Assembly: GCF_011806455.1 (NCBI RefSeq)
Contig: NZ_JAATOT010000001.1
Location: 310,001 to 374,000, forward strand
Direction of reading: 5' to 3'
Source: Celeribacter sp. HF31
GTDB lineage: Bacteria > Pseudomonadota > Alphaproteobacteria > Rhodobacterales > Rhodobacteraceae
Length of the DNA: 64,000 nt
The notes beneath the pieces were generated by a model that searched no databases, was not told the origin of the DNA, and saw only the letters and a program-made list of their open reading frames with translations. Position 1 is the first letter of the stretch, and every line of letters starts with the position of its first letter. Below, one piece after another: positions 52,880 to 63,030 of this stretch. The position numbers and the translations under genes are program-made.

Positions 52880-54190
52880 TCAGACGTTTTCGATGCGGAT
52901 GGCGACCGGTTCGGAGGCCAAGACGGAGGTGGCTTTCATCCCCGCCAGAGCGGCATCGAGAGAGCCGCGCGAGGTGGCATCGGTGACAATCAGCACTGGC
53001 GCAACTTCGGGATTGGCGTCCTGGCCGTACTGGCGCATCCGATCGATGGAGACACCTGCGTCCCCCAGAGCGGCGGCGATTTTCGCCAAGGCACCGGGTT
53101 TGTCCAAAAGCGACATGCGCAGATAGTAAGGCGCGGGCGTCGCGGCGACGGCGGGGGTGGATTTGTCCAGCGTTTTGGCCGGCGCGCCAAAGGTCGGCAC
53201 GCGAATGCCGCGCGCGATGTCCAGGACGTCGGACATGACGGCGGAGGCGGTGGGGCCTTCGCCCGCACCGGCACCTCGGAGCACGATCTGGCCCACTTCG
53301 TCGCCTTCGAGCACGACCATATTGGTGGCGTTTTCAAGCTGGCCGAGCGGCGACAGAGCGGGCACGAGGCAGGGAGTCATGCGCTGTTCAAGGCCACGGC
53401 CGGTCATCTGGGCGACGCCCAGAAGCTTGATGCGGTAGCCCATATCGGCGGCGTGGCGGATGTCCTCGATGGTGATCCGCTCGATACCTTCAAGCACCAT
53501 ATTGTCGAAATCGACCTGCGTGCCAAAGCCGATGGCGGCGAGCAAAGCCAGTTTATGCCCGGCGTCGATGCCGCCCACGTCCAGCGTCGGATCGGCTTCG
53601 AGATAGCCCAGAGCTTTGGCGGCCTCAAAGACCTCATCGTAAGACAGGCCCTCGTTCTCCATCCGGGTCAGGATGTAGTTGCAGGTGCCGTTCATCACGC
53701 CCGCGATGCGCTCGATCCGGTTGCCCGCCAAGCCCTCGGTCAGCGATTTGATCACCGGGATACCGCCGGCCACGGCGGCCTCAAACCGCAGCACGGCGTC
53801 TTTGGCCTCGGCCTTTTCCGCAAGCATTTGCCCGTGATGCGCGAGCATTGCCTTATTGGCGGTGACGACATCCTTGCCAACCGCCAGAGCGGCTTCGGTC
53901 GCGGCTTTGGCCGGGCCATCGGAGCCGCCCATCAGCTCAACGAACAGATCCACGTCCTCGCGCAGCGCCAAAGCGACCGGATCGTCTTCCCAGGCGTAAT
54001 GCGAAATATCGATGCCGCGATCTTTGTCTTTCGAGCGGGCGGAGACGGCGGTGACCACCACAGGGCGACCGGTGCGTTGGGCGATCAGATTGGCCTTGCG
54101 CTGGATGATCTTGATCACGCCGACGCCAACGGTGCCAAGGCCTGCAATGCCGAGACGCAGGGGGGCTTGGGAAGACGTAGGTTTGGGCAT
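52880..54190 (-). CDS. hom: Homoserine dehydrogenase
   Basis: The 436-residue enzyme has an N-terminal NAD(P)-binding fold (GIAGLGTVGVGV), the catalytic domain with AAVAGGIPVIKSL and GVMNGTCNYIL, and a C-terminal ACT domain (about 355-430; MSLLDKPGALAKIA), consistent with allosteric feedback, commonly by threonine. It reduces aspartate semialdehyde to homoserine for threonine and methionine. The start is ATG 54190 with GGAG upstream. Confidence 0.95.
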   Translation of the reverse strand: MPKPTSSQAPLRLGIAGLGTVGVGVIKIIQRKANLIAQRTGRPVVVTAVSARSKDKDRGIDISHYAWEDDPVALALREDVDLFVELMGGSDGPAKAATEAALAVGKDVVTANKAMLAHHGQMLAEKAEAKDAVLRFEAAVAGGIPVIKSLTEGLAGNRIERIAGVMNGTCNYILTRMENEGLSYDEVFEAAKALGYLEADPTLDVGGIDAGHKLALLAAIGFGTQVDFDNMVLEGIERITIEDIRHAADMGYRIKLLGVAQMTGRGLEQRMTPCLVPALSPLGQLENATNMVVLEGDEVGQIVLRGAGAGEGPTASAVMSDVLDIARGIRVPTFGAPAKTLDKSTPAVAATPAPYYLRMSLLDKPGALAKIAAALGDAGVSIDRMRQYGQDANPEVAPVLIVTDATSRGSLDAALAGMKATSVLASEPVAIRIENV

Positions 54191-54348
54191 GAGACGCTCC
54201 GGCTGGGTGAGAAAACTGACCGTTCTGATAGCGGCGAACGGGGGCATATGCAACTCATGTTGGACAGGGGCGTTGCGGCCCGTGCCGGGAGCTGTGCGGC
54301 CGATCCCCTGTGAGGCCCGTGTGAGGCCCGTGTGAGCCGCTGCGGCGA

Positions 54349-54693
54349 TTACTGAGGGGCGTCGAGACGCGCGATGGCGGACAAAAGCAGGCGGCGCTCG
54401 GAGGTGCTCAGAATCGGGGTTTGCGACAGGCGGCGGGCACGCGAGCGCAGAGCGGCCGCGCGGGCCTCAAGGCTTTGTGCCTGAGTTTGGCTGTCTTCCG
54501 CCGCCGTCGCATCGGTCGCGCTTTGCGCCAGAGCCGTGGTGTCCAAGAGGCTCGGCCAGGCAAGCGTCGACTCCACGGGGGCCACGCGGCCCGACAGATC
54601 GGGGCGATCCGCACAGGCCGAGAGACCGAGGATCAGAGCTGTTGTCATGAGGCCAGTTGTCAGCAGAGAAGGCATGGCACGGAGATGCGGCAT
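54349..54693 (-). CDS. Small lipoprotein
   Basis: A 114-residue precursor with a lipoprotein signal (TALILGLSAC; lipidated cysteine at about residue 27) and a helical, Ala/Arg-rich mature part that may form a short coiled coil (QAQSLEARAAALRSRARRL). No known family. It lies 158 bp upstream of hom and is divergent from the membrane protein at 54821. Confidence 0.78.
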   Translation of the reverse strand: MPHLRAMPSLLTTGLMTTALILGLSACADRPDLSGRVAPVESTLAWPSLLDTTALAQSATDATAAEDSQTQAQSLEARAAALRSRARRLSQTPILSTSERRLLLSAIARLDAPQ

Positions 54694-54820
54694 GAGAGAT
54701 TCCTAAATCAGTGCCCCCGTTCTAGCCCGCGCGGCGCATGCGGACAATCCGCCTTTGCCTTTCCCTTTTCCGCGCAGCGGGCTAAAGCCTTTTGAGCAGA
54801 GGACCGCCAGGAGAGTGCCC

Positions 54821-55324
54821 GTGACCGAACTGAAGACGACCGATCTGAATGTGACCCCATCACCGATGCGGCGGGTGACCGCCGTTGGCATGCTGGTGGT
54901 GCTGGGCGTTTTGCTCTTGCGGGTGGCGTTGGGGCCGGAGGGGCTTGGCGCGGGCTGGCTCGTGATGCTTTTGGCGATGGCCGCGGGTGTATTCTGGGTG
55001 GCTTTGCGGCTGTGGCAAGCCACCGCGCGGCGGCTGGTGTTGACCGAAGAGGCGCTGGTCGAAGAGGCGCCCGACGGAACGCGCGGGCGGGTGCTCTGCC
55101 GGTTGGACGAGATTGCGCGGGTCGAGCGCGGCACCTTTGCGTTCAAACCCTCGAACGGGTTTGTCATCCGGTTGAACGCCCCCGCTGCCCGGGTCTGGGC
55201 GCCGGGGCTGTGGTGGCGATTTGGCAAGCGGATCGGTGTCGGCGGCGTCACACCTGCGGGGCAGGGCAAGGCCATGGCCGATGTGATCGCGGCCCGGATC
55301 GGCGGTCTCGGTCGGATAGACTGA
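54821..55324 (+). CDS. Two-helix membrane protein of unknown function
   Basis: A 167-residue protein with two adjacent membrane helices near the N-terminus (AVGMLVVLGVLLLRVAL and LVMLLAMAAGVFWVALRLW) followed by a cytoplasmic beta-rich region of the PH-like type (LVLTEEALVEE, GFVIRLNAPAARVWAPG). It starts at GTG 54821, 7 bp after AGGAG. I do not recognise a named family. Confidence 0.78.
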   Translation: MTELKTTDLNVTPSPMRRVTAVGMLVVLGVLLLRVALGPEGLGAGWLVMLLAMAAGVFWVALRLWQATARRLVLTEEALVEEAPDGTRGRVLCRLDEIARVERGTFAFKPSNGFVIRLNAPAARVWAPGLWWRFGKRIGVGGVTPAGQGKAMADVIAARIGGLGRID

Positions 55325-55409
55325 CCGGATGGAGAGGGACCTCTCGTCACACATAGACAGGTACATATGAGGCAGGCGTTCCTGCGGTTTTAGATGCGGT
55401 GAGGACGCT

Positions 55410-56087
55410 TTAGTTCCACCAATACCAGCCGGAGGTGTTTGTCCCCGTTGAATTGCCCGAGGCATCGACGTCGCTGTCATCCGAGTCCTGATGTTCGGCG
55501 TCGTTGACCTCTGTGGAGCCGTCATCAAAGACCACCTGTGAGGCGAAGCGCGGTTTCGTCGTGACAATATCGGCGAATTCCATCTCGGCCATCCCGACCC
55601 GGAACAAAGGCATCCAGGGACGCAGGGTTTCGACCACAACGACCTCTTCGCCGTCGGCCATGAGCGGCAGGCGGGGTTCGAGGACACTCACGCCATCGCC
55701 ACTCAGCGCGCTGTAGTCGCCGATGCCGTAGGACCAGACCATTTCGTAATATTCGTTCTCATCCTCGTCGATCACGAATTGCACGGCAGAGACACGCATG
55801 GAGATGTCGCCTTCGTTGTTGAGGAACTTGTAAAGCTCTCCCAACCCGTCGAGGAAATTCGCATCAATCGTATCGGTCTGACGCGAGATGTAATCCGAGA
55901 TCGTGTAATTCGCCTTGTTCGCCTTGGTCTTGGCCTCGAAGGCGGCAAAGAACGTATAGATGAACATCAGCAGGAAAATCAGGAAGGGGGCCATGAACAT
56001 GGCCTCCAGGGACATCGAGCCGGCCTCGTCGCGATGAAAGGCCTTGGTCAGTTTGCGCAAAATCTGCTTTGGGTTCGGAAGTGTCAT
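55410..56087 (-). CDS. TadE-like pilus-assembly protein with long C-terminal domain
   Basis: A 225-residue protein. After a cytoplasmic stretch (FHRDEAGSMSLE, the TadE/G processing-like motif) comes a single membrane helix (APFLIFLLMFIYTFFAAFEA) and a soluble extracytoplasmic domain that ends in a Ser/Asp-rich, Trp-terminated tail (TSGWYWWN). TadE/G proteins are pseudopilins of the Flp/Tad system. The start is ATG 56087, 10 bp after the preceding gene. Confidence 0.82.
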   Translation of the reverse strand: MTLPNPKQILRKLTKAFHRDEAGSMSLEAMFMAPFLIFLLMFIYTFFAAFEAKTKANKANYTISDYISRQTDTIDANFLDGLGELYKFLNNEGDISMRVSAVQFVIDEDENEYYEMVWSYGIGDYSALSGDGVSVLEPRLPLMADGEEVVVVETLRPWMPLFRVGMAEMEFADIVTTKPRFASQVVFDDGSTEVNDAEHQDSDDSDVDASGNSTGTNTSGWYWWN

Positions 56088-56097
56088 GATCGGCCCC

Positions 56098-56643
56098 TTA
56101 ACTGTTCGGCTCGTTGACGAAACCGGCGGTCGAGACCAGCGCATAGCCCGACCCTTCGGAGCGCTGCATGGCGGCGCCCAGCCAGGTGGTCGGGAAAATC
56201 GGATCGACGTTGACGCAGGCACGGACCAGCATCAGCTCGTTTTCGCCACCGTCCGAGAAGGTCGTGTTCGGTGTCACATTCTGCGAGCGGTCGATACAGG
56301 CCGCGATGGCATCGGGGCGCACAAAGTTTCGCGCATCGACGGGTTCCAGCGCGATGTGGATGTTCTCCTCGCATTTGCGCACGTAACGGGCATATTCGCA
56401 GGTCGCCGATTTGAGCCGCGTGAGCGTCACGGAGGGCATATTGCCCAAACGCACATCGCGCACCGCCAGATCGAGCCCGCGGTCCAGCATGGCGCCCGTC
56501 ACGGAATAATAGCCGATCTCATAGCCGCCCATCATCAGGAACATGAAGGCCGGGAACACCAGCACGAATTCGACGGTGGCGATGCCGTCCTCGTCTTTGG
56601 TGTGACGACGGCTGAGACGGCGCAGTTTCGACAGAATGCTCAT
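56098..56643 (-). CDS. TadE-like pilus-assembly protein
   Basis: A 181-residue protein with the TadE hallmark: a positively charged N-terminus, KDEDGIATVEFVLVFPAFMF with the Glu typical of pseudopilins, one membrane helix and a soluble domain with three cysteines. It overlaps the VWA gene by 4 bp (ATGA) and lies 10 bp before the next TadE-like gene, so the three form one operon. Confidence 0.85.
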   Translation of the reverse strand: MSILSKLRRLSRRHTKDEDGIATVEFVLVFPAFMFLMMGGYEIGYYSVTGAMLDRGLDLAVRDVRLGNMPSVTLTRLKSATCEYARYVRKCEENIHIALEPVDARNFVRPDAIAACIDRSQNVTPNTTFSDGGENELMLVRACVNVDPIFPTTWLGAAMQRSEGSGYALVSTAGFVNEPNS

Positions 56644-58313
56644 TGAACCAACCTCAGCTCGGTGATCTTGGTGGCGATCGCAGAGAAGGCCTCGGCAATC
56701 TCCATCCCGTCCACATCGTAATAATGCGCGTCCGAGGAGGCGCAGCTGCGCATGACGTTCTGACCGGCGGTCGGGGCTTCGAACCCGATGGCGAAGATGA
56801 TGATCCCGGCTTCTTTCGCCTTGGAGCAAATGTCCAACAGGCGATTGTCCTTGGTGGAGGTGCCGTAGCTTTTGCGCGTCGCGTCGCGCCAGTTGTAGTA
56901 GACGTTGCTGTTGTTCGCCGCGAGGTAGCGGGCGTAGGCGTGGTTGTAGACGGTCATCTTGGACCAGACTTCCGACCAGGTCATTTCCCAGATGTCGCCA
57001 GAGCCCAAAGAATAAGGCAGGCTGTTCGAGACGCTTTTATTCTGGATTTTCGTGTAATATTTCGAGGTCCAGCAATTGTAGTAATTGCAGGATCTTCGAT
57101 CCGCGCTGACATAGACATAGCCGTTCTTGTCCTTGTAGACGCCGGTGTGTTCATCGTCGTCGCGGTAGGGATCGGGCATGAAATATTGGCTGGTGTGCGA
57201 GCCGTCGGTCATCACCACGATGAACTTCTGCGCCTCGGAGGCATCGGCAGGATGTTCGGAGCCGGAGACCGACTGTGCCGAGGTGTCCAAAAGGGCGACG
57301 CCCCATTTCATGCCCAGATCGATCGAGGTGTTGCCATAGGCCGAGAGCGCCGAGATGTAATTCTTGATCTGGGTCTGGTTGTTGGAGAACGGCAGGATCT
57401 CACGCGAGTTGGCCGGCGCACAGGTTGGGTCCTGCAAGGCCATGTCCAGATCGTTCCAGTTGTTGTTGAACGCGTCGAAATCCATGGTTTGGTCGTAATA
57501 ACGGATCGTGCCCTCGGCATCGGCATATTGCAGGCCGAGCATGGAAAAATCGTCTTCCTCGAAGTTGATGCAGTGGGATTTGGTATGCGCATTCGACAGG
57601 TTGAGCTTGGACAGAATGCCCGCGCCCGCGTTCACCTGCGTGGCATAGGGGACGACGGAAAACGACACTTCATCGCTGCCGGCATTTTCGAACACGGTGT
57701 CGGTAAAGTCACGCGCGGCGGATTTGAGGTTGGTCAGACGGCTGTAGCTGTTCATCGAGCCGGAGACGTCGAGCACCATCGAGACCTCAAGCCCCGAAAG
57801 GCCCTGTTCCGCCATGCTGTGGCTGGCAAGTTCGAGCTCGTCGATGGCGGCAAATTTCATGAAATAGGTGGGCACCGAGGCCTCGACCGTGGCGCTGACC
57901 TGACGGCCGTCGCCCAGAGGCACGATCTTGATATCGTCCTCGTTGAGATATTGGCTCAGGCCCGCCTTGGCGAAATAGTCGATGATGACGTCTTTGGGAG
58001 CGTTGGTGTTTTCCAGGTTTGTGGCGGCCAGAACGGCGCGGTCCAGCGTGTTCTGTAACTCCGTGCGCAACGCTTCATGGCGCACGATGTCGATGCCGAT
58101 CCCGGCCAGCAACAGGATGATCACAAAGGTGAACATGCCGAAGATCGCGAAGGAGCCATGCTCGTCGCGTGCAAAATCCCGGCGCAAACGCCAAAGGCCC
58201 GCAAGCGCCTTCGGACGCCCGGAGCTCACACGATGTTCGGACGCGAGGGTCATCCCGCGGCCCGATTTTAACAGATGAAGTCCCGCTTCGCGGCTTTCAA
58301 CCTTACCCAACAT
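56640..58313 (-). CDS. TadG-like surface protein with VWA domain
   Basis: A 557-residue protein with one N-terminal helix (FAIFGMFTFVIILLLAGIGI, preceded by FARDEHGS) and a large extracytoplasmic region containing a von Willebrand A domain with the metal site MVLDVSGSM (about residue 180) and later VVMTDGSHTS. Tad-associated VWA proteins mediate pilus function and surface adhesion. It is the first gene of the operon. The start is uncertain: ATG 58313 is used; ATG 58253 is possible. Confidence 0.85.
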   Translation of the reverse strand: MLGKVESREAGLHLLKSGRGMTLASEHRVSSGRPKALAGLWRLRRDFARDEHGSFAIFGMFTFVIILLLAGIGIDIVRHEALRTELQNTLDRAVLAATNLENTNAPKDVIIDYFAKAGLSQYLNEDDIKIVPLGDGRQVSATVEASVPTYFMKFAAIDELELASHSMAEQGLSGLEVSMVLDVSGSMNSYSRLTNLKSAARDFTDTVFENAGSDEVSFSVVPYATQVNAGAGILSKLNLSNAHTKSHCINFEEDDFSMLGLQYADAEGTIRYYDQTMDFDAFNNNWNDLDMALQDPTCAPANSREILPFSNNQTQIKNYISALSAYGNTSIDLGMKWGVALLDTSAQSVSGSEHPADASEAQKFIVVMTDGSHTSQYFMPDPYRDDDEHTGVYKDKNGYVYVSADRRSCNYYNCWTSKYYTKIQNKSVSNSLPYSLGSGDIWEMTWSEVWSKMTVYNHAYARYLAANNSNVYYNWRDATRKSYGTSTKDNRLLDICSKAKEAGIIIFAIGFEAPTAGQNVMRSCASSDAHYYDVDGMEIAEAFSAIATKITELRLVQ

Positions 58314-58412
58314 GACACCGTCTCTTTATACGAGTGGTGCCCCCAATTCCCCAGTACGTGCTTTGATGCGGCCGGGTTTTCCCGTGCATACACACCTCAC
58401 ACGGGGCTAAGT

Positions 58413-58441
58413 TTGACCGGCTCTTTACCAGTCGTAAAGTT
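58413..58441 (+). promoter_or_regulatory. Possible dnaG promoter with overlapping inverted repeat
   Basis: In the 372-bp gap between the VWA gene and dnaG, TTGACC (58413-58418) and TAAAGT (58435-58440) are 16 bp apart. CTTTAC and GTAAAG (58423-58428 and 58434-58439) form an inverted repeat overlapping it, as an operator would. The rest of the gap shows nothing I can assign. Confidence 0.4.
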
Positions 58442-58685
58442 CAGAAAAGCCCGGCCTTGAAATGGTCACATTCGCCGCTCACGCCCCGCCCAAACCGGCG
58501 CAAATCGCAACACCCGTCGGAGGCGACGGAAAGGCCGCCTTGGTTTTGCCGCGATTGGCCTTTATTGCGCCACAGTTCAGCCACGGACCTGCCGCAATGC
58601 GATTCGGGTTGAGCGTTCCAACCTGCAGACGTCGCGCCCCTTACCCCTCTGGACCTCGTCCTGATTTCGGAGAATACTTGCCCTC

Positions 58686-60671
58686 ATGTCGTTACCCCCG
58701 GGATTCTTGGATGAGCTGCGCAACCGCCTGTCACTGACCGATGTGGTCGGCCGCAAAGTCATGTGGGACAGCCGCAAATCGAACCCCGGCAAAGGCGACA
58801 TGTGGGCGCCGTGCCCGTTCCATCAGGAAAAATCCGCCTCCTTCCACGTCAACGACAAGGACGGCTATTATTATTGCTTCGGCTGCCACGCCAAAGGCGA
58901 CGCCATCACCTTTGTGCGCGAGACCGAGAATGTCGGCTTCATGGAGGCCATCGAGATTCTCGCCCAAGAGGCCGGCATGCCGGTGCCCAAAGGCGATCCG
59001 AAAGCCCAGGAGAAATCCGACAAACGCGCGGAATTGGCCAAGGTCAACGAGGCGGCGAACCGGTTTTTCCGGCTGAACCTGTCGCAACAAGGGGGCGCGC
59101 AGGCGCGGGCCTATCTCGACAAACGCGGCATGCGGCCCGAGACCCGTGAACGCTTTGAAATCGGCTTTGCGCCCTCGGGCAATACGCTTTTGCGGGCCCT
59201 CAAAGAACAAGGCATTTCCACCGAGCTGGCCATCGAAGCGGGCGTGGTCGCGAAACCTGACGACGGGCGCGAGCCGTATGACTTTTTCCGGGACCGGATC
59301 ACTTTCCCGATCCGTGACGCGCGCGGACGGCTGATCTCCTTTGGCGGCCGCGCCATGGACCCGAACGCGCGGGCGAAATACCTGAACGGCCCGGAGCGGC
59401 TTTTGTTCGACAAGGGCGCGGCGCTCTATAACCATAAGGACGCCCGCGCGGGCTGTGGCAAAGGCCAGACATTGGTTGTCGCCGAGGGCTACATGGACGT
59501 GATCGCCATGGCCGAAGCCGGGTTCGAGGCCACCGTGGCGCCTCTGGGCACCGCCATCACCGACCGGCAATTGCAGCTCATGTGGCGGATGTCCGACGAG
59601 CCGGTGATCGCGCTCGATGGCGACAAGGCGGGGCTGCGCGCCGCGTTTCGTCTGATCGATCTGGCGATGCCCTTGCTGCAATCCGGCAAGGGGCTGCGGT
59701 TTGCCATTCTGCCCGAGGGTCAGGACCCTGACGAGTTGATCAAGGCCAAGGGGCGCGAGGCGATGCAGGACGTGCTCGACGGCGCTTTGCCGATGGTCGC
59801 GCTTTTGTGGCGCCGCGAGACGGAGGGCAAAGTCTTCGACAGTCCCGAACGCCGTGCCGCATTGGACAAAAGCCTGCGTGACGCGATCCGGCCCATCGCC
59901 GACCCGTCGATCAAAGGCCACTATGGCGAGATCCTCAAAGACATGCGGTTCGAGCTGTTTCGCGGAAAACGCAGTGAGGGCGGGTCTTCTGCGGGCGGCG
60001 GCGAGCGTCGGCCTTGGACACCCGCCGCGAAGGGCAAATTCGGAGGGCGGTTCAAAGGTCCCGCCGTGCCGACCGAAGGCCTCAAAGCCTCGCTCATCGT
60101 CTCGGGAGACGACGCGCAGGCCGATCTGATGCGTGAGGCCGTGGTGCTCGCCGTGCTTCTGTGCAACCCCGGCATGGCGCTTGAATTCTTGTCACAACTT
60201 GAATCCCTCCAGCCCCGCACCGAAGAGCACGCAGCACTCCTGCATGCGCTCCTGATCCACGCCGATGTCGAGGAGGCGGCGGAGCTGCGCGAGAAAGTTG
60301 CGATGGATGTCGGTCGCGGCCCCCTTGATCGGTTGCTGTCGCATCCCCATGTGCAGATCACGCCCCCCGTGCGGCGGCCCGATCGCGAGATCGCGCAGAT
60401 GTGCCTCACGGAAGAGCTGGCCAAACTCAAGGCCCGGCGCGGCTATAAAACCGAGCTGGACGAGGGGTTGGCCGATCTCTTGGCGGCAGAAGACGAGAAA
60501 GTGACTTGGCGGCTCAGACAGGCCGCCGAGGCCCGCAACCGGGCGACAAAGGCGGAGGCCGAAGATAAAACCGAATTCGACACAGCCGAGAACGGGCTTG
60601 AACTGTCGCGGGATGAACGCGACGCGTTTCGGGCCCTGTTGGACCGGATTGCGCCCGGCCGGCAGAAATAG
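58686..60671 (+). CDS. dnaG: DNA primase
   Basis: The 661-residue primase has the CHC2 zinc finger (C43, H46, C64, C67 in CPFHQEKS and CFGCHAKGD), a TOPRIM catalytic domain (VVAEGYMDVIAMAEAG; DGDKAGLRAAFR) and a C-terminal region for helicase interaction with a low-complexity linker. It makes RNA primers at the replication fork. It is upstream of rpoD, the common dnaG-rpoD order, with 314 bp between them. Confidence 0.96.
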   Translation: MSLPPGFLDELRNRLSLTDVVGRKVMWDSRKSNPGKGDMWAPCPFHQEKSASFHVNDKDGYYYCFGCHAKGDAITFVRETENVGFMEAIEILAQEAGMPVPKGDPKAQEKSDKRAELAKVNEAANRFFRLNLSQQGGAQARAYLDKRGMRPETRERFEIGFAPSGNTLLRALKEQGISTELAIEAGVVAKPDDGREPYDFFRDRITFPIRDARGRLISFGGRAMDPNARAKYLNGPERLLFDKGAALYNHKDARAGCGKGQTLVVAEGYMDVIAMAEAGFEATVAPLGTAITDRQLQLMWRMSDEPVIALDGDKAGLRAAFRLIDLAMPLLQSGKGLRFAILPEGQDPDELIKAKGREAMQDVLDGALPMVALLWRRETEGKVFDSPERRAALDKSLRDAIRPIADPSIKGHYGEILKDMRFELFRGKRSEGGSSAGGGERRPWTPAAKGKFGGRFKGPAVPTEGLKASLIVSGDDAQADLMREAVVLAVLLCNPGMALEFLSQLESLQPRTEEHAALLHALLIHADVEEAAELREKVAMDVGRGPLDRLLSHPHVQITPPVRRPDREIAQMCLTEELAKLKARRGYKTELDEGLADLLAAEDEKVTWRLRQAAEARNRATKAEAEDKTEFDTAENGLELSRDERDAFRALLDRIAPGRQK

Positions 60672-60985
60672 GGCGCCAGAAGTAGGATGCCCAAGAGACC
60701 GTGGAATGCACATGTCGCTCAGGAAACGGGCAGAGGTCCGGTTTGACCTGTGTCGGCGTGGCACTAGTTCCCCAAACGATGCGTAAAAGCAACGTACGTG
60801 GGCCTCTGGTGCAAGCTTGGTTAAGGAAATATGGGTATTCGGGTGGCGAATCGCCGATTCGCATGACATGATTCGTGAAATCAGCCGGACAGTGAGATGT
60901 CCGCAGCGATTCGGGCAAAATCGCACCATCTGGTCTCCGGGGGGGAAACCCGTAAAGACCACAGGATTGATGAGGGGAGAGCCGC
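60672..60985 (+). other. dnaG-rpoD intergenic region
   Basis: No gene is supported. TTGACC (60743-60748) and TAGTTC (60765-60770) may be a weak promoter for rpoD. A perfect inverted repeat GCGAATC-GCC-GATTCGC occupies 60846-60862, about 125 bp before rpoD, and is a candidate protein-binding site. Confidence 0.45.
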
Positions 60986-62974
60986 ATGGCCGCTAAGGAC
61001 AATGACGACGCCAAGACCGAGGATCAGGACCAGGACGTGATGCTCGACGTGAGCCAGGCCGCGGTCAAGAAGATGATCGGCGAGGCGCGCGAAAAGGGCT
61101 ACATCACCTACGATCAGCTCAATAAAGTCCTTCCGCCGGAGCAGGTCAGCTCGGAACAGATCGAAGACGTGATGTCGATGCTCTCCGAGATGGGCATCAA
61201 CATCATCGAGGATGAAGAGGCCGAAGAGGACGAGAATGCGTCCAAAGGCGGCGAACTTGTGACGGCGAACACCTCGCGTGAGGTTACGCTGGCCTCGTCC
61301 GAAACCGAAAAACTCGACCGCACGGACGATCCGGTTCGGATGTACCTGCGCGAGATGGGCTCTGTCGAATTGTTGTCGCGCGAAGGCGAGATTGCGATTG
61401 CGAAACGCATCGAGGCGGGTCGCAACACGATGATTGCCGGGCTTTGCGAAAGCCCGCTGACCTTCCAGGCGATCACCATCTGGCACGACGAACTTTTGTC
61501 CGAGGACATTCTCCTGCGCGACGTCATCGACCTCGAAGCCACCTTTGGCGGCGGCGTCGATGAGGACGAAGAAGAATCCGTGGTCGGCGGTCTGAACGCC
61601 GAAACCGGGGCTGGAGAGACCAAAGAGAAAGAACAGGAATACGACGCCGACGGCAATCCGATCTCCACGGATGACGACGACGAGGATGAGGACGAACAGG
61701 CCAACATGTCGCTCGCTGCGATGGAAGCGGCGCTGAAGCCTCAGGTTCTCGAAACGCTGGCCCGGATTTCCGAGGATTTCGCTCATCTCTCCGAGATGCA
61801 GGACCTGCGGATGTCGGCCACGCTCAATGAGGATGGCTCCTTCTCCGAGGCCGAAGAGGCGCAATATCAACAGCTCCGCTCCGAGATCGTGGTGCTGGTG
61901 AACTCGCTGCACCTCCACAACAACCGGATCGAAGCGCTGATCGACCAGCTTTACGGCATCAACAAGCGCATCATGACCATCGACTCGAGCATGGTGAAAC
62001 TCGCTGACCAGGCGCGGATCAACCGTCGCGAATTCATTGAGGAATATCGCGGTGCGGAACTTGACCCGAACTGGCTCGACCGGATGGCCGAGAAGTCGGG
62101 TCGTGGGTGGCAAATGTTCATCGAACGTCACACCGACAAGGTCGAAGAGTTGCGCGGCGAAATGGCCATGGTCGGGCAATATGTCGGCGTCGATATTTCT
62201 GAATTCCGCCGCATCGTGCAACAGGTGCAAAAAGGCGAAAAAGAGGCCCGTCAGGCCAAGAAGGAAATGGTCGAGGCCAACCTGCGTCTGGTGATCTCGA
62301 TTGCCAAGAAATACACCAACCGCGGGTTGCAATTCCTTGATCTCATTCAGGAAGGCAACATCGGTCTAATGAAGGCGGTCGACAAGTTCGAATACCGTCG
62401 CGGCTATAAATTCTCGACCTATGCGACCTGGTGGATCCGTCAGGCGATCACGCGGTCTATCGCGGATCAGGCCCGCACCATTCGTATCCCGGTGCATATG
62501 ATCGAAACGATCAACAAGCTGGTGCGGACCGGTCGTCAGATGCTGCACGAAATCGGTCGCGAACCGACGCCGGAAGAATTGGCCGAAAAGCTGCAAATGC
62601 CGTTGGAGAAGGTCCGCAAGGTGATGAAAATCGCCAAGGAACCGATCTCTCTGGAGACGCCGATCGGCGACGAGGAAGACAGCCAGCTTGGCGATTTCAT
62701 CGAGGACAAGAACGCGGTTCTGCCCCTCGACGCGGCCATCCAGGAGAACCTCAAAGAGACCACCACCCGCGTGCTGGCCTCGCTCACGCCCCGCGAAGAA
62801 CGCGTGCTGCGGATGCGCTTCGGGATCGGGATGAACACCGACCACACGCTCGAAGAGGTGGGTCAACAGTTCTCCGTGACCCGCGAACGGATCCGCCAAA
62901 TCGAGGCAAAGGCTTTGCGGAAGCTGAAGCACCCCTCGCGGTCGCGGAAGCTGCGGTCGTTCTTGGATCAGTGA
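60986..62974 (+). CDS. rpoD: Primary RNA polymerase sigma factor RpoD
   Basis: A 662-residue sigma-70 with region 1.1, a long acidic non-conserved insert (about 170-240; [10 protein letters not shown]), region 2 ([30 protein letters not shown]), region 3 and region 4 with the helix-turn-helix [20 protein letters not shown]. It directs housekeeping transcription. The start is ATG 60986 after GAGGGGAGAG. A strong terminator follows. Confidence 0.97.
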   Translation: MAAKDNDDAKTEDQDQDVMLDVSQAAVKKMIGEAREKGYITYDQLNKVLPPEQVSSEQIEDVMSMLSEMGINIIEDEEAEEDENASKGGELVTANTSREVTLASSETEKLDRTDDPVRMYLREMGSVELLSREGEIAIAKRIEAGRNTMIAGLCESPLTFQAITIWHDELLSEDILLRDVIDLEATFGGGVDEDEEESVVGGLNAETGAGETKEKEQEYDADGNPISTDDDDEDEDEQANMSLAAMEAALKPQVLETLARISEDFAHLSEMQDLRMSATLNEDGSFSEAEEAQYQQLRSEIVVLVNSLHLHNNRIEALIDQLYGINKRIMTIDSSMVKLADQARINRREFIEEYRGAELDPNWLDRMAEKSGRGWQMFIERHTDKVEELRGEMAMVGQYVGVDISEFRRIVQQVQKGEKEARQAKKEMVEANLRLVISIAKKYTNRGLQFLDLIQEGNIGLMKAVDKFEYRRGYKFSTYATWWIRQAITRSIADQARTIRIPVHMIETINKLVRTGRQMLHEIGREPTPEELAEKLQMPLEKVRKVMKIAKEPISLETPIGDEEDSQLGDFIEDKNAVLPLDAAIQENLKETTTRVLASLTPREERVLRMRFGIGMNTDHTLEEVGQQFSVTRERIRQIEAKALRKLKHPSRSRKLRSFLDQ

Positions 62975-62985
62975 TCAAATTTTTC

Positions 62986-63016
62986 AGAGCGGCGCGAAAG
63001 TGCCGCTCTTTTTTTA
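62986..63016 (+). terminator. Rho-independent terminator of rpoD
   Basis: AGAGCGGC (62986-62993) pairs with GCCGCTCT (63002-63009) around an 8-nt loop, followed by a seven-T run (63009-63015). Placed 12 bp after the rpoD stop. Confidence 0.95.
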
Positions 63017-63030
63017 GGACGGTTCATGTA

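Noticed and set aside
52781-54313. 510-codon frame antisense to hom
   Set aside because: Antisense shadow; hom itself has full NAD-binding and ACT motifs.
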